A stretch of DNA of 64,000 nt, from contig NZ_LLWP01000011.1 in NCBI RefSeq assembly GCF_001412215.1, positions 97,900 to 161,899 of the forward strand, in the 5' to 3' direction. This DNA is from Pedobacter sp. Hv1 (GTDB taxonomy: Bacteria; Bacteroidota; Bacteroidia; Sphingobacteriales; Sphingobacteriaceae). Of this stretch, positions 52,714 to 62,431 are shown one piece after another; the stretch's first letter is position 1; each line of letters opens with the position of its first letter. The position numbers and the translations under genes were made by a program. Below the pieces are notes generated by a model. That model worked only from the letters and a program-made list of their open reading frames with translations, was not told the origin of the DNA and searched no databases.

Positions 52714-53048
52714 ACTACCAAAAAGACATTAAATTTTGCATTTCTTATGGGCTGGCCTTTAATTGACAAGGTTTCGCCTTTATAATCACGCATCGGTCTA
52801 ATTACAAATGGTTCGTCAGTTTTTTCAAATTCATCGAAAGCTAACTTTAAACGATCAAGATAAGTATCGGCCTTAACTCTCCATTTTTTATCGTTATACC
52901 AAAAGTAAGCAAACGTATTTCTGGTATCGCCTTTTAGTTTACCATCAAGCCTGATGTAAGAAATATTTGCTTTTTTTAAAGGTTCAACAGCTTTTTTATA
53001 AAATGTTTTAAAGTCTTTAAATTCTGGGATCACGTTGGTCTCGCTCAT
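52710..53048 (-). CDS. Conserved small protein of unknown function
   Basis: About 112 residues from MSETNVIPEFKDFKTFYKKA; the upstream ATG adds only MKA. It is basic and rich in Lys and aromatic residues (ISYIRLDGKLKGD, TFAYFWYNDKKWRVKADTYL, PFVIRPMRDYKGETLSIKG), with no membrane segment. I do not recognise a named family. It faces the beta-CASP gene and lies 31 bases after the DUF4199 gene in the same direction. Confidence 0.75.
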   Translation of the reverse strand: MSETNVIPEFKDFKTFYKKAVEPLKKANISYIRLDGKLKGDTRNTFAYFWYNDKKWRVKADTYLDRLKLAFDEFEKTDEPFVIRPMRDYKGETLSIKGQPIRNAKFNVFLVV

Positions 53049-53079
53049 TGCTTTCAATTTTGGCGCAATTTACAATATT

Positions 53080-53610
53080 TTAGCCGATAGCCGTAGCCTG
53101 TTTTCTTTTTAAGATCAATGCACTGATCAAAGTAATGACCAAACCAACCGGTAAAATTTCCATATAGGTTAATAAAATTACGCCAATTGGGGTTTTATAC
53201 ATCTCTTTATAATCTGCCATTTCGGCTATTGCCTTATTGATTTCTACTGTGCTTTTGCCTGCAGCCCTTGCCTGATCGATAACATGTGCAGCATATTTAT
53301 CCATAAAATCTGGAATAAACCCATAATAAGCAATGAGCCAAGTAACCACATAAACGGTTGATGCAATGAGTGCAATTGAAATACCTATTTTAAAAGCTTT
53401 TCCAAAGCTGATCACTCCATTGTTAAATTTATCTCTGTAATTTTTTATGCCCACAAAAATAAAAGAGAAGGCCAATATCATGAGGGTAAAACCCATCACC
53501 ATATTACCAGAAAAATCTTTGTTGTTATAACATTGAACTGCTGCAACAATCAACATTGAACTGGCAATTAGGCCAGACAATAATCCAAAAATGAGTACGT
53601 TTTTTTTCAT
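53080..53610 (-). CDS. DUF4199 family membrane protein
   Basis: A 176-residue protein with four membrane helices: two in the first 60 residues (MKKNVLIFGLLSGLIASSML and MVMGFTLMILAFSFIFVGI), one near 75-95 (FGKAFKIGISIALIASTVYV) and one near the C-terminus (EILPVGLVITLISALIL). The order and the KNYRDKFNNGVISFGKAFK loop match DUF4199, a family common in Bacteroidota with no known activity. Confidence 0.88.
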   Translation of the reverse strand: MKKNVLIFGLLSGLIASSMLIVAAVQCYNNKDFSGNMVMGFTLMILAFSFIFVGIKNYRDKFNNGVISFGKAFKIGISIALIASTVYVVTWLIAYYGFIPDFMDKYAAHVIDQARAAGKSTVEINKAIAEMADYKEMYKTPIGVILLTYMEILPVGLVITLISALILKRKQATAIG

Positions 53611-53721
53611 CTGTATATTTTAATTTACCCTGCAAAGTAAGTCCAATCGTTTCAAATGGCATTCATACTTTTGGGTGATTTTAATAAAAAACAGGTATTT
53701 ACTACTAAATTAAGAAAATTT

Positions 53722-54186
53722 TTAAGCGATTAAAGCCAGTTTCTTAGCCTTTTCAATGGCTTGGGTCCTGCGCCTTACCTCCAATTTTTCAAACAAACGG
53801 CTAATATGGGTTTTAATGGTATTGAGTGATACGAACAACTGATCGGCAAGTTCTTTATTGCTCAAACCTGTGGCCATTAGCTGTAAAACTTCCAACTCTC
53901 TTTTGCTCAAACCAAGATCATCAAAAGCAGACTGGTTAAATTCGAATTCATCTGAACTCGACTTAAAAACAGCTTTCTCTATAATCTTCGTTTCAATTTT
54001 AGGCTTGCTCAACTTTAAGGCCAGCCAAATTCCTAATAGCGTAAAAATAAATGCAATGGCGCCCGCATAAATTTCAAATGCATGTTGCATCACAATAAAG
54101 CGAAACTCTAACCATCTAATCAGAATAATTAAAGTGGCCAAACCTATCCCATATAAAATAGTCTGGATGTACTTTTTAGCACGCAT
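53722..54186 (-). CDS. Membrane-anchored LuxR-type transcriptional regulator
   Basis: A 154-residue protein with two membrane helices (about 10-30 and 38-58) and a C-terminal LuxR helix-turn-helix (LSKRELEVLQLMATGLSNKE, then SLNTIKTHISRLFEKLEVRR). There is no receiver domain. DNA-binding while fixed to the inner membrane suggests direct sensing of an envelope or membrane condition. It is monocistronic, with no target apparent nearby. Confidence 0.9.
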   Translation of the reverse strand: MRAKKYIQTILYGIGLATLIILIRWLEFRFIVMQHAFEIYAGAIAFIFTLLGIWLALKLSKPKIETKIIEKAVFKSSSDEFEFNQSAFDDLGLSKRELEVLQLMATGLSNKELADQLFVSLNTIKTHISRLFEKLEVRRRTQAIEKAKKLALIA

Positions 54187-54400
54187 ACAATTGAGCGAAT
54201 TGATCTTTTGAAATTAAAACGGTTAACTGATCAAAAATATAGAAACTGTTTAATTTTCAATTAAATATTTTATCACTCCTCTCACAAAGTTTAAGGTGAG
54301 CGAATGTACATTTTGTTACTGATTAATTTGTTTAAGATTTAAAACTAACTATCGGTTTAAATTGTAATCTTTATCTTAGTTACACCATATTTGCACAATA

Positions 54401-55039
54401 ATGAACCCAATGCTCAAAAAGAACAACATCCTCATCTGCCTATTTGCATTGATCATTAGCTTTGTGCTGCTCAGTATCTTTATCGTTCATCACCCCATAC
54501 CCACCATAGACCTTAAAATTTCGCTATTTATTCAAAAACACCATTCTGATCTTTTGGATAAAATCATGTTGGCCATTAGCTTCTTTGGCGAACTACCCTA
54601 CTCTTTGCTCATGGTGCTTGTAGTAGCATTTATATTTTACCTCTTTAAATTTAAGAGAGAAGCTTATTTCATCACTTCAATTTTAACATCTGGGCTCATT
54701 ATTTTAGGTATCAAAAATATAATTGATCGGCCAAGACCTACAGAATTTTATGTGCGCTTAGTAGAAATCAATAGATTTCAGAGTTTTCCAAGCGGCCATG
54801 TGCTCTCTTATGTACTCTTTTTTGGCTTTATGATTGTTTTGATGAGGGAGCTCAAAACGATCCCTAAGCTTACTAGAAATATCGTTACTGTTATCTCGGC
54901 ATTTTACATGATCACCATCGCATTTTCTAGAATTTATTTGGGGGCACATTGGTTTACAGACACTTTAGGTGGATTTATTTTGGGATTGATCTGCCTATTT
55001 CCACTTTGTTATTTCTATTACAAAAATAAACGGGGATAA
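54401..55039 (+). CDS. PAP2-family lipid phosphatase
   Basis: A 212-residue membrane protein with about six helices. The acid-phosphatase signature is complete: KNIIDRPRP (motif 1), FPSGHVLS (motif 2, with the active-site histidine) and SRIYLGAHWFTD (motif 3, nucleophile histidine). It should dephosphorylate lipid phosphates such as phosphatidate or undecaprenyl diphosphate at the outer face of the inner membrane. A second ATG three codons on (MLKKNNIL) is possible. Its stop codon lies inside repeat element copy A. Confidence 0.93.
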   Translation: MNPMLKKNNILICLFALIISFVLLSIFIVHHPIPTIDLKISLFIQKHHSDLLDKIMLAISFFGELPYSLLMVLVVAFIFYLFKFKREAYFITSILTSGLIILGIKNIIDRPRPTEFYVRLVEINRFQSFPSGHVLSYVLFFGFMIVLMRELKTIPKLTRNIVTVISAFYMITIAFSRIYLGAHWFTDTLGGFILGLICLFPLCYFYYKNKRG

Positions 55040-55092
55040 AGCCTAAGCCCACCCCCGTCATTTAAATTAACGCTCTAGTATATAAAGACGCT
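55024..55092 (-). repeat. Conserved structured element, copy A
   Basis: Read on the minus strand, it has the core AGAGCGTTAATTTAAATGAC, then a GC-rich hairpin (ACGGGGG...TCCCCGT) and a T-run (TTTATTTTT). It lies 44 bases after the stop of the phosphoesterase gene (55136) and overlaps the PAP2 stop. Related copies lie at 63682-63756 and 63806-63885. Confidence 0.7.
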
Positions 55093-55135
55093 CAATTCTG
55101 GTAATTATTGTACAATCGTATTTTTTTGTTTTTCC

Positions 55136-56035
55136 TTAAGCTTCAAAGTGATAAGGAATGTATTCATTTTCTACACTTCCGTCGGCATATAAACGCAATA
55201 AGGCATAACCCGGAGGGGTTTCTTCGTAATAATAGGCCGCTGCTGATTGTTTATCGCCTTTGCCCCACCAAAATCCACACATGGCACCATTGCAAAAATA
55301 GTTCACATCGTTGTACCAAACCTTATCTAACAAATGTTGATGACCACTTAAACATACCTTTACTTTATCTTTATGTTTATAGAACAAGGCTTTTAATGCT
55401 TTATAATCACCATGTTGTCCACCTGCCCAAATATTGGTTACAGAAAGCATCGGGAAATGCGACATCAACAATACTGGTGTATTTGGAGCAAGTTTGTCTA
55501 GTTCTTTTGTTAACCATTCCATTTGCTCAGGATCAAGTGTTGTTCCTTTATTGTTCCCATCTAAAATGATGAAATGCCAACCTTTACGGCTAAAGCTATA
55601 ATATCTGTTTGGAATTTTAAGTCGTTTAACCACATATGGAATACCATACATCTCATCTGTTTTAGCTGGTGCTTTCCACCAAGGATCGTGGTTTCCGATA
55701 CAACTGTAAACATCTAACGTGGTGTTTTTGATAAAGCCATCCCAAACTGCCCATTGCTCGGTTACCATTTCTCTGGTTACATTATCATAGGATGCATCCA
55801 TAATCGAATCGCCACCATTTAGAATGAAATCTACTTTATTTTTAAGCGTTTCATTTAAGCACTTTTTTGCTCGTTCTGGTACATTGTCTTTTCCATGGAT
55901 ATGCACATCGGTAATATGCGCAATAGTTAAGATTGGCTTTTTTGTTGGCTTTACAATAGCTTCAGCAGCACCTTCTGGGATTACACTGAGCGTTCCAAGC
56001 GCCAAAGCACCTTGCATAAAATGTCTTCTTTTCAT
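55136..56035 (-). CDS. Calcineurin-like metallophosphoesterase with twin-arginine signal
   Basis: A 299-residue protein. The N-terminus MKRRHFMQGALALGTLSVIP is a Tat signal, so it is exported folded. The metal ligands follow the family order: ITDVHIHGKDN, LNGGDSIMDAS, IGNHDPWW, MSHFPML and CLSGHQHLLDK. It should hydrolyse phosphomonoesters or phosphodiesters in the periplasm. It converges with the PAP2 gene, with element copy A between them. Confidence 0.93.
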   Translation of the reverse strand: MKRRHFMQGALALGTLSVIPEGAAEAIVKPTKKPILTIAHITDVHIHGKDNVPERAKKCLNETLKNKVDFILNGGDSIMDASYDNVTREMVTEQWAVWDGFIKNTTLDVYSCIGNHDPWWKAPAKTDEMYGIPYVVKRLKIPNRYYSFSRKGWHFIILDGNNKGTTLDPEQMEWLTKELDKLAPNTPVLLMSHFPMLSVTNIWAGGQHGDYKALKALFYKHKDKVKVCLSGHQHLLDKVWYNDVNYFCNGAMCGFWWGKGDKQSAAAYYYEETPPGYALLRLYADGSVENEYIPYHFEA

Positions 56036-56236
56036 GTGAATATATTAAAATCGTTTGTGTATTTCTAGAACTTTGGAATGGAAAAAGAACCTTTGATTGC
56101 GCCAGCTTGATCAGGTCTTTGTGCTGCGAAACTAGATGTTCATTGTTAAGCTGATAAGAAGTCTGTGTTAAATGATGATAAAGAACAATTGGTATCGGCG
56201 GTAAAGCCGTAATTTTGGCCTAATTTATCAATCGCG

Positions 56237-56500
56237 ATGTTACAGATTATATTGACCAGCATTGGTTGGCTTGGTGTGGTGTTATGCACCCTAGGATATT
56301 TATTATTGAGCATGAAAAAAGTAAGCGCAGAGTCGCTCAGTTTTCAATTGCTGAATATCATTGGCGGTTTATGCCTAGTAGCTACCGCAGTAGACAGTAA
56401 TGACATACCCAATGCCGCCGCCAACCTACTTTGGATGTTTATTGGTGTTTATGCACTTAATCGTCAATTAAGAGGTCAAAATACCCGTACTAAGGCTTAG
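56237..56500 (+). CDS. Small membrane protein of the CBU_0592 type
   Basis: An 87-residue protein with three hydrophobic helices (IILTSIGWLGVVLCTLGYLL, LLNIIGGLCLVATAVD, NLLWMFIGVYALN) and a basic tail. The GWLGxxLxTLGYLLLS and NAAxNLLWMFIGVYAL pattern matches small proteins annotated as CBU_0592 family, of unknown function. It overlaps the convergent TetR gene by 33 bases. Confidence 0.8.
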   Translation: MLQIILTSIGWLGVVLCTLGYLLLSMKKVSAESLSFQLLNIIGGLCLVATAVDSNDIPNAAANLLWMFIGVYALNRQLRGQNTRTKA

Positions 56501-57094
56501 AGGTTCTATCCCTAAAACTTGATAGGCAATATTTTTATAGTAGGCCAAACGTTCGCTATAGATCTTTTTATTGTTTTCTAACGAAAGGTAAAAATAAGCC
56601 CCATCTACCAAAACAAATATCAGGTCGGCCGTATTCTGAGGGTCGGTAACCTTGATCAGGTTTTTGCTATTGCATTGTTCAATCATGGTGGCCAATGCCA
56701 AACGAAGAGAATCTAAAATGGTCTTGTATTTTGCCTTAATCTCTTTTTCTCTAAATGCCAAAGCATAAAAAGTATAAAACAGACCATCATCAAACAGAAG
56801 GTTCCATTTTTTTGAAAACAACATCTCTATCGTTTTTTTCAGTTCAGCCAATGTAGCTCCATCTTTATTTTTGATGGTATAGATCAACAAATATCTTTCT
56901 AAGATATACTCGATCAATGAGTAGGTCAATTCTTCTTTGGTTTCAAAATAATGAATGATCAGGCTTGGATTGATATCCATTACCTTGGCAATTTTAGCGA
57001 TCGAGGTATTCTCATACCCTTCCTTTTTGGCAACCTTGTAAAATACCTTTATAATTTCTTGTTGTCTTGTTTCTTTAAGACTTTTTCTGCCCAT
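56468..57094 (-). CDS. TetR/AcrR family transcriptional regulator
   Basis: A 208-residue repressor. The helix-turn-helix is in residues 10-60 (QQEIIKVFYKVAKKEGYENT, SIAKIAKVMDINPSLIIHYF) and the ligand-binding helical domain follows. It is divergent from the SusC/SusD genes, with a palindrome at 57163-57180 in the shared region, so it probably controls itself and the SusC operon. The ligand is unknown. Confidence 0.93.
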   Translation of the reverse strand: MGRKSLKETRQQEIIKVFYKVAKKEGYENTSIAKIAKVMDINPSLIIHYFETKEELTYSLIEYILERYLLIYTIKNKDGATLAELKKTIEMLFSKKWNLLFDDGLFYTFYALAFREKEIKAKYKTILDSLRLALATMIEQCNSKNLIKVTDPQNTADLIFVLVDGAYFYLSLENNKKIYSERLAYYKNIAYQVLGIEPLSLSTGILTS

Positions 57095-57162
57095 AGCAAT
57101 AATTAACGAATTGGAAAACTACTAAAAAGTAATGGAAAGGACCAAATTAAATTTTTTAATAG

Positions 57163-57180
57163 ATTGAATGTATGTTCAAT
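57163..57180. promoter_or_regulatory. Putative TetR operator between the regulator and susC-like gene
   Basis: ATTGAA-TGTATG-TTCAAT has perfect 6-bp arms and is of the size and form typical for AcrR-type operators. A TTAATTTG, one base off the TAnnTTTG element, follows downstream (about 57189-57196) before SusC. Confidence 0.6.
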
Positions 57181-57286
57181 TAATCTTTTAATTTGACCTT
57201 AACCTCGGCTTAATATTATAACTGGAATTTAGCAGCGCTTCAAGCAGTCAAAATTTTATAAACCAACAATTAATATTAATGTAACA

Positions 57287-60200
57287 ATGAAGAAAAAACT
57301 ACTTTTTTTTGTCTTGTGGGGTAAAAAAAGTCATTCCTTATTTTGGGTGATGTGCCTCCTATTTATAACCACAAATAGTTTTGCTCAAAGCTTAACCCTA
57401 TCTGGTAAAGTTGCTGATGCAGAAACCAAAGAAACGATCCCATTCGTAAACATTAATGTTAAGGGTACCAACATTCATGCAGCAACAAACGAAAAAGGAT
57501 TGTACACACTTAACAATGTACCTTCAAAAGCCATATTGGTATTTACCTATATCGGCTACAAACAACAAGAGCTGGCTGTAGATGGCCAAACAGTTTTAAA
57601 CGTGGAATTAACACCCGACAACAGCAAGCTAAATGAAGTTGTTGTGGTTGGTTTTGGTACCAAGAAAAAATTGAACATTGCCGGTGCTATCGACCAGATA
57701 TCGGGCAAACAGTTAGAATCTCGCCCAGTGGCCAATGTTATTCAAGCTTTACAAGGCATTAGCCCAGGCTTAAACATTAGGTATGGTGGCGGTAGTCCTG
57801 GTACCGTTCCTGTGATTAACATTAGGGGATTTACTTCAATTAATGGAGGTTCTCCTTTAATTGTAATTGATGGTATACCAGCCACAAGCAATGATGACAT
57901 GTTGAGGTTAACGCCTTCAGACATTTCATCTTTTACCGTTTTACGTGATGCTGCATCTGCTGCCATTTATGGCGCAAGAGCGGCTTTTGGTGTAATTTTA
58001 ATCACTACCAAACAAGGGGCAATTGGTCGCCAAACCATTAGCTACAATACCAGCACCTCTTGGGGCAAACCTACTGTATTGCCAAAACCGGTAACCGATC
58101 CATATATCTACTCGAGAGTTTTAGAAACTTCTACAGATAATACCCCATGGGATTATGTAAATTATTCTGATGAGCACTACAAATGGGCTAAAGAAAGATC
58201 GGATAATCCATCTATTCCAGATACCCGTATCAATCCAACCGATCCTACCAAATGGGCTTATATGGGTAGTAACGATTGGTATAAATACTTTTTTAACAAT
58301 GCCAGCTTATCTCAAAACCACACTATTTCATTTTCGGGTGGTGTAAACGTAAACAACACTCCTGTTAACTATTATCTTTCTGCAGATTATACCAAAGAAA
58401 ACGGTTTAAATAAACTTACTCCAGATTTCTGGGATAGATATGGCCTTCGTTCTAGGGTAAGTTTTTCTCCATTAAAATGGTTAAAAGTAGACAACAACCT
58501 TAACATTTACGAAACAAAACGAGCATTACCTAATACCAGTATTACAGATCTTTACTACCTACAGCCAACAGATGTAGCCAAAAACCCAGATGGTACTTGG
58601 GCCAATACAGCAGCTGGCCGTTTAGGAGCCCGATTGGTAGATGGAGGAAATAACAACCAAAAAATGTTCGGTTTCCATAACATTACAGGTGCAATAGCCA
58701 GCTTTTTAAATGGCGATCTACAAGTAAATGCTGATGCCTCTTTTAAAAGAGAATTATGGAAATACCATAACGATAGCAAGAAATACAAGATCGGTTATGG
58801 TCCAAATGACGTGAGAGAAGAAGGTGGAACAGGTTATGTAAGCGAAGACAATGGCTATTTATACAACAATGCTTTTAACGTATACAGTACTTACAAAAAA
58901 ACACTGGGCGACCACTTTTTCAGTGCCATGGTGGGTTACAACAATGAAGACTATAACTATGCTGTAATCAGTGCAAAAAAAGATGTGTTAATCTCATCTT
59001 CTCTTCCTTACATTGGCTTAACTAGTGGTGCAGCCTCAATAGGTTCTAGTTATAGAGCTTATGCAACTACAAGTGCATTTAGTAGATTAAACTATACTTA
59101 CAAAGACCGATACATTTTAGAAGGAACAGGCCGATATGATGGTTCATCTCGTTTCCCTACACAAAAACGTTGGGGCTTTTTCCCTTCTGCTTCCCTAGCG
59201 TGGATTGCAAGTTCAGAGTCGTTCTTTAAACCGCTTTCGCCAGTATTAACAACTTTTAAATTGCGTACTTCTTATGGCGACCTCGGAAACCAAAACGTAG
59301 GCGATTTTGGATACATCCAATCTTTACAAACAGGGGTTTCTAATTATTTAATTGGTGGCGCTGGTCAGAATCAAATTATTACTGGTGCACCAGGTTTATT
59401 GGTAGATCCTAATACTTATACATGGGAGCGCGTATCGACCTTGAACATGGGTACAGATATTGGAATGTTAAAAGATAAATTACAATTTACCTTCGATTAC
59501 TTTATTCGCGATACTAAAGGAATGCTTGTTCCGGGACAAGAATTGCCAGGTGTATTGGGTACTTCATCTCCAAGTCAAAACGCTGCCGACCTAAGAACAA
59601 AAGGTTGGGAACTATCGGTAAGTTATAAAGACAGATTTCCATTGGGCGCCAAATCATTTGGTTTTGAAGCAAAAGTATTCCTTGCCGATTCGCGTTCTAA
59701 GATTACCAAATTTAAAAACGATCAAAACTTGTTCTCTAATTACCGTGTAGGGCAAGAGATTGGTGAAATTTGGGGATTAGAGAATGATGGTTATTTTAAA
59801 AGCAAAGCCGAAATAGATGCATTAGACGAAACAGGAATTATTCCTTGGGGAGCATTGAGCATTGTTGAAGGCTGGCCTAAATACAAAGATTTGGATGGCA
59901 ATAAAAAAATTGAACGCGGTTTAAGTGCCAACGACCCTAAAGACCTTAAGATTATTGGTAACAGTACAGACCGTTACAGTATCGGTGCCAATTTAAGTAT
60001 GGACTGGAATGGCTTTGATGCTTCAATCTTCCTTCAAGGTGTTTTAAAAAGAGATTTCTATCCTCACCATTATTTATTCTGGGGTCCGTACCAACAGCCT
60101 TATGCCAACGTGTACCCATGGAATTTAGATTATTATAGATCGGTAGCCGATTCGCCAGAGCAAAGAGCTAAACACTCGGCATCTTACATTGCAGCTGGTT

Positions 60201-60535
60201 TAGCCGATGCAAACCCGAACTCAGCTTATCCTATCTTACAATCATGGTTGGCAGATGCCAATGAAGGTAAAGGCTTAGATATTCCACAAACTAAATACCT
60301 TTTAAATGGGGCTTATTTAAGAATCAAGAATGTATCGATCGGCTATACCGTTCCTGCTAAAATTAGCAATAAGTTAAAAATAAGCAGACTTCGTGTATTT
60401 GTAACTGGAGAAAATCTTTACGAGTTCTCTTCTATCAAAAAATACATTGATCCAGAAGCTGTAAACCAAGGTTCTAGCGCATGGGCTTATCCATTCCAAA
60501 GAAAATATGCTATTGGCTTAAACCTAGATTTTTAA
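57287..60535 (+). CDS. SusC/RagA-type TonB-linked outer-membrane transporter
   Basis: A 1082-residue transporter. The long signal region ends NSFAQ. A carboxypeptidase-regulatory-like domain (about 35-120) leads to the SusC signature motif NEVVVVGFGTKKKLN. The plug follows (GRPV-like SRPVANVIQALQGISPG, NIRGFTSINGGSPLIVIDG, DAASAAIYGARAAFGVILIT), then the barrel up to AIGLNLDF. With SusD it imports a large or complex nutrient. The nutrient cannot be read from sequence; the next enzymes suggest a phosphorylated one. Confidence 0.96.
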   Translation: MKKKLLFFVLWGKKSHSLFWVMCLLFITTNSFAQSLTLSGKVADAETKETIPFVNINVKGTNIHAATNEKGLYTLNNVPSKAILVFTYIGYKQQELAVDGQTVLNVELTPDNSKLNEVVVVGFGTKKKLNIAGAIDQISGKQLESRPVANVIQALQGISPGLNIRYGGGSPGTVPVINIRGFTSINGGSPLIVIDGIPATSNDDMLRLTPSDISSFTVLRDAASAAIYGARAAFGVILITTKQGAIGRQTISYNTSTSWGKPTVLPKPVTDPYIYSRVLETSTDNTPWDYVNYSDEHYKWAKERSDNPSIPDTRINPTDPTKWAYMGSNDWYKYFFNNASLSQNHTISFSGGVNVNNTPVNYYLSADYTKENGLNKLTPDFWDRYGLRSRVSFSPLKWLKVDNNLNIYETKRALPNTSITDLYYLQPTDVAKNPDGTWANTAAGRLGARLVDGGNNNQKMFGFHNITGAIASFLNGDLQVNADASFKRELWKYHNDSKKYKIGYGPNDVREEGGTGYVSEDNGYLYNNAFNVYSTYKKTLGDHFFSAMVGYNNEDYNYAVISAKKDVLISSSLPYIGLTSGAASIGSSYRAYATTSAFSRLNYTYKDRYILEGTGRYDGSSRFPTQKRWGFFPSASLAWIASSESFFKPLSPVLTTFKLRTSYGDLGNQNVGDFGYIQSLQTGVSNYLIGGAGQNQIITGAPGLLVDPNTYTWERVSTLNMGTDIGMLKDKLQFTFDYFIRDTKGMLVPGQELPGVLGTSSPSQNAADLRTKGWELSVSYKDRFPLGAKSFGFEAKVFLADSRSKITKFKNDQNLFSNYRVGQEIGEIWGLENDGYFKSKAEIDALDETGIIPWGALSIVEGWPKYKDLDGNKKIERGLSANDPKDLKIIGNSTDRYSIGANLSMDWNGFDASIFLQGVLKRDFYPHHYLFWGPYQQPYANVYPWNLDYYRSVADSPEQRAKHSASYIAAGLADANPNSAYPILQSWLADANEGKGLDIPQTKYLLNGAYLRIKNVSIGYTVPAKISNKLKISRLRVFVTGENLYEFSSIKKYIDPEAVNQGSSAWAYPFQRKYAIGLNLDF

Positions 60536-60568
60536 TCCTATAAAGTTTAACAATCATTAAAATTAATC

Positions 60569-62359
60569 ATGAAGAAGAACTTATATATCTTATTAATTGT
60601 ACTTGCAGGCAGCATTGTTGCTTGTAAAAAGGGCGATTTGGATCGTTTCCCACAAACGTCAATCTCTCCAAACCTTTTCTTCAATACAGAAGAAGACTTA
60701 TCGTTATACATTAACGGACTATTATCGCAACCAGACAGAAATACGTATCTAAACGACCAAAGTAGCGACAATACAGCTACTACTGCAGCAGTAGAAGTAA
60801 AAAACGTAATGGCTGGAAGCACAAGTGCACAAAATATAACCAGCGGATGGAGCTGGAGCAGGTTACGTAACATTAACTACTTTTTAGAAAGCTATAAAAA
60901 AGCAAGTGTAAGCAACGAAGTAAAAAACCACTATGCCGGATTAGCTCGTTACTACCGTGCCGAATTTTACATGGACAAAATCAAGCGTTTTTCTGATGTG
61001 CCTTGGTATTCTACATCTCTAAGTCCTGGCGATCAAGCTTTGTACAAAGGTCGCGACCCTAGGGCATTGGTAATGGATAGTGTAATGGCCGATTTTGATT
61101 TCGCTTATAAAAATGTGAGAGAAAAAGTTCCTGTTGGTACTCCTGGTAAATGGGCAGTTGCTACTGCTTATGCACGTGCTGCGCTTTACGAAGGCACGTT
61201 CCGTAAATACCATTCAGAAATCAATTTAGCAAGCAATGCAAATACTTTCCTAGACAACGCTTCAAAAGTAGCCGGAGAGATCATTGCCTCAAAAAAATTC
61301 TCTATTTACAATACGGGTAAAACTGATCAAGATTATGCTACTTTGTTCAACAGTCAAGACCTTACTACTAATCCTGAGGTTATTTTAACTAATATTTTCG
61401 ACCTCAGTAAAAGCAAAAGCCAGAATGTGAATTCGGTAGTATTTGGCGATTATGAGCAAGCACCAGCAAAAGACTTGATCCAAACCTATTTAATGAAAGA
61501 CGGTAGCCGTTTTACAGATCAGCCCAATTATAGCCAGCTGGGTTTTGTAAAGGAATTTCAAAATCGCGATCCACGTTTAATGCAAACCGTAGCTTACCCA
61601 GGTTGGGTTAGAGTACCCGATGCAGTGCCTTACATTCAGCGTTTAAACAAGAATTTTACAGGCTACCACCAATTAAAGGGATATGTAAACAGTACAGACA
61701 ATACCATTTTAAACAGTGTAGATTTTCCTGTTTATCGCTATGCAGAAGTGTTGTTAATTTATGCAGAAGCACTTGCTGAACTGGGTACATTAACTCAACA
61801 ACAGTTGGATGCCTCTGTTAATTTATTAAGAAAAAGAGTTGGATTGCCAGACCTTAACCTTGCGCAAGCAAATGCTTCACCAGATCCATTGTTACAACAG
61901 CAGTTTGACAATGTGGGTGCTAACGTGGGTGTAATTTTAGAAATAAGAAGAGAACGCCGAGTAGAATTTGCGTTTGAAAACACCAGATACGATGACCTGA
62001 TGAGATGGAAATCTGGAAAACTATTGACAAAAAGCCCTGAAGGAATGTATTTTGCTGGACTAGGAAAATATGATTTAACTGGCGACGGCGTAGATGATAT
62101 CATCTTAATAGACAGATCATTGACCATACCAGGAGAAGATCAAAAAGAGAAAAACTCACTTGGTGTAAAATTGATCTATTACCGTACAGGCTTAATTGGA
62201 ACTGACGCTACTGTTTATTTAAAAAATGGCAATACAGGTGGTGCCATTGTAACCGAAGCTGTTACCCGTAATTTTCAAGAACCCAAATATTATTATCGCC
62301 CTATTCCTCAACAACAGGTGGTATTGAATCCAAACCTTAAACAAATTTTTGGTTGGTAA
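60569..62359 (+). CDS. SusD/RagB-type nutrient-binding lipoprotein
   Basis: A 596-residue lipoprotein (lipobox near residue 19, SIVACKKGDLD). The TPR-like SusD fold is marked by the N-terminal FPQTSISPNLFFNTEEDL, the middle YRAEFYMDKIKRF and the C-terminal RRVEFAFENTRYDDLMRWK. It caps the SusC barrel at the cell surface. It follows SusC by 33 bases in the same operon. A hairpin (62367-62399) separates it from the phosphatase gene. Confidence 0.95.
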   Translation: MKKNLYILLIVLAGSIVACKKGDLDRFPQTSISPNLFFNTEEDLSLYINGLLSQPDRNTYLNDQSSDNTATTAAVEVKNVMAGSTSAQNITSGWSWSRLRNINYFLESYKKASVSNEVKNHYAGLARYYRAEFYMDKIKRFSDVPWYSTSLSPGDQALYKGRDPRALVMDSVMADFDFAYKNVREKVPVGTPGKWAVATAYARAALYEGTFRKYHSEINLASNANTFLDNASKVAGEIIASKKFSIYNTGKTDQDYATLFNSQDLTTNPEVILTNIFDLSKSKSQNVNSVVFGDYEQAPAKDLIQTYLMKDGSRFTDQPNYSQLGFVKEFQNRDPRLMQTVAYPGWVRVPDAVPYIQRLNKNFTGYHQLKGYVNSTDNTILNSVDFPVYRYAEVLLIYAEALAELGTLTQQQLDASVNLLRKRVGLPDLNLAQANASPDPLLQQQFDNVGANVGVILEIRRERRVEFAFENTRYDDLMRWKSGKLLTKSPEGMYFAGLGKYDLTGDGVDDIILIDRSLTIPGEDQKEKNSLGVKLIYYRTGLIGTDATVYLKNGNTGGAIVTEAVTRNFQEPKYYYRPIPQQQVVLNPNLKQIFGW

Positions 62360-62366
62360 AACCCTT

Positions 62367-62399
62367 AAACCCATTTCGAAACACCAACGAAATGGGTTT
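62367..62399 (+). terminator. Hairpin between the SusD-like and phosphatase genes
   Basis: AAACCCATTTCG (62367-62378) and its perfect 12-bp complement (62388-62399) surround a 9-base loop. The tract after it (AATTTATCA) is T-poor, so it may attenuate or process the transcript rather than end it. Confidence 0.6.
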
Positions 62400-62431
62400 A
62401 ATTTATCATTTCATTTGAAAAAATATTCCTT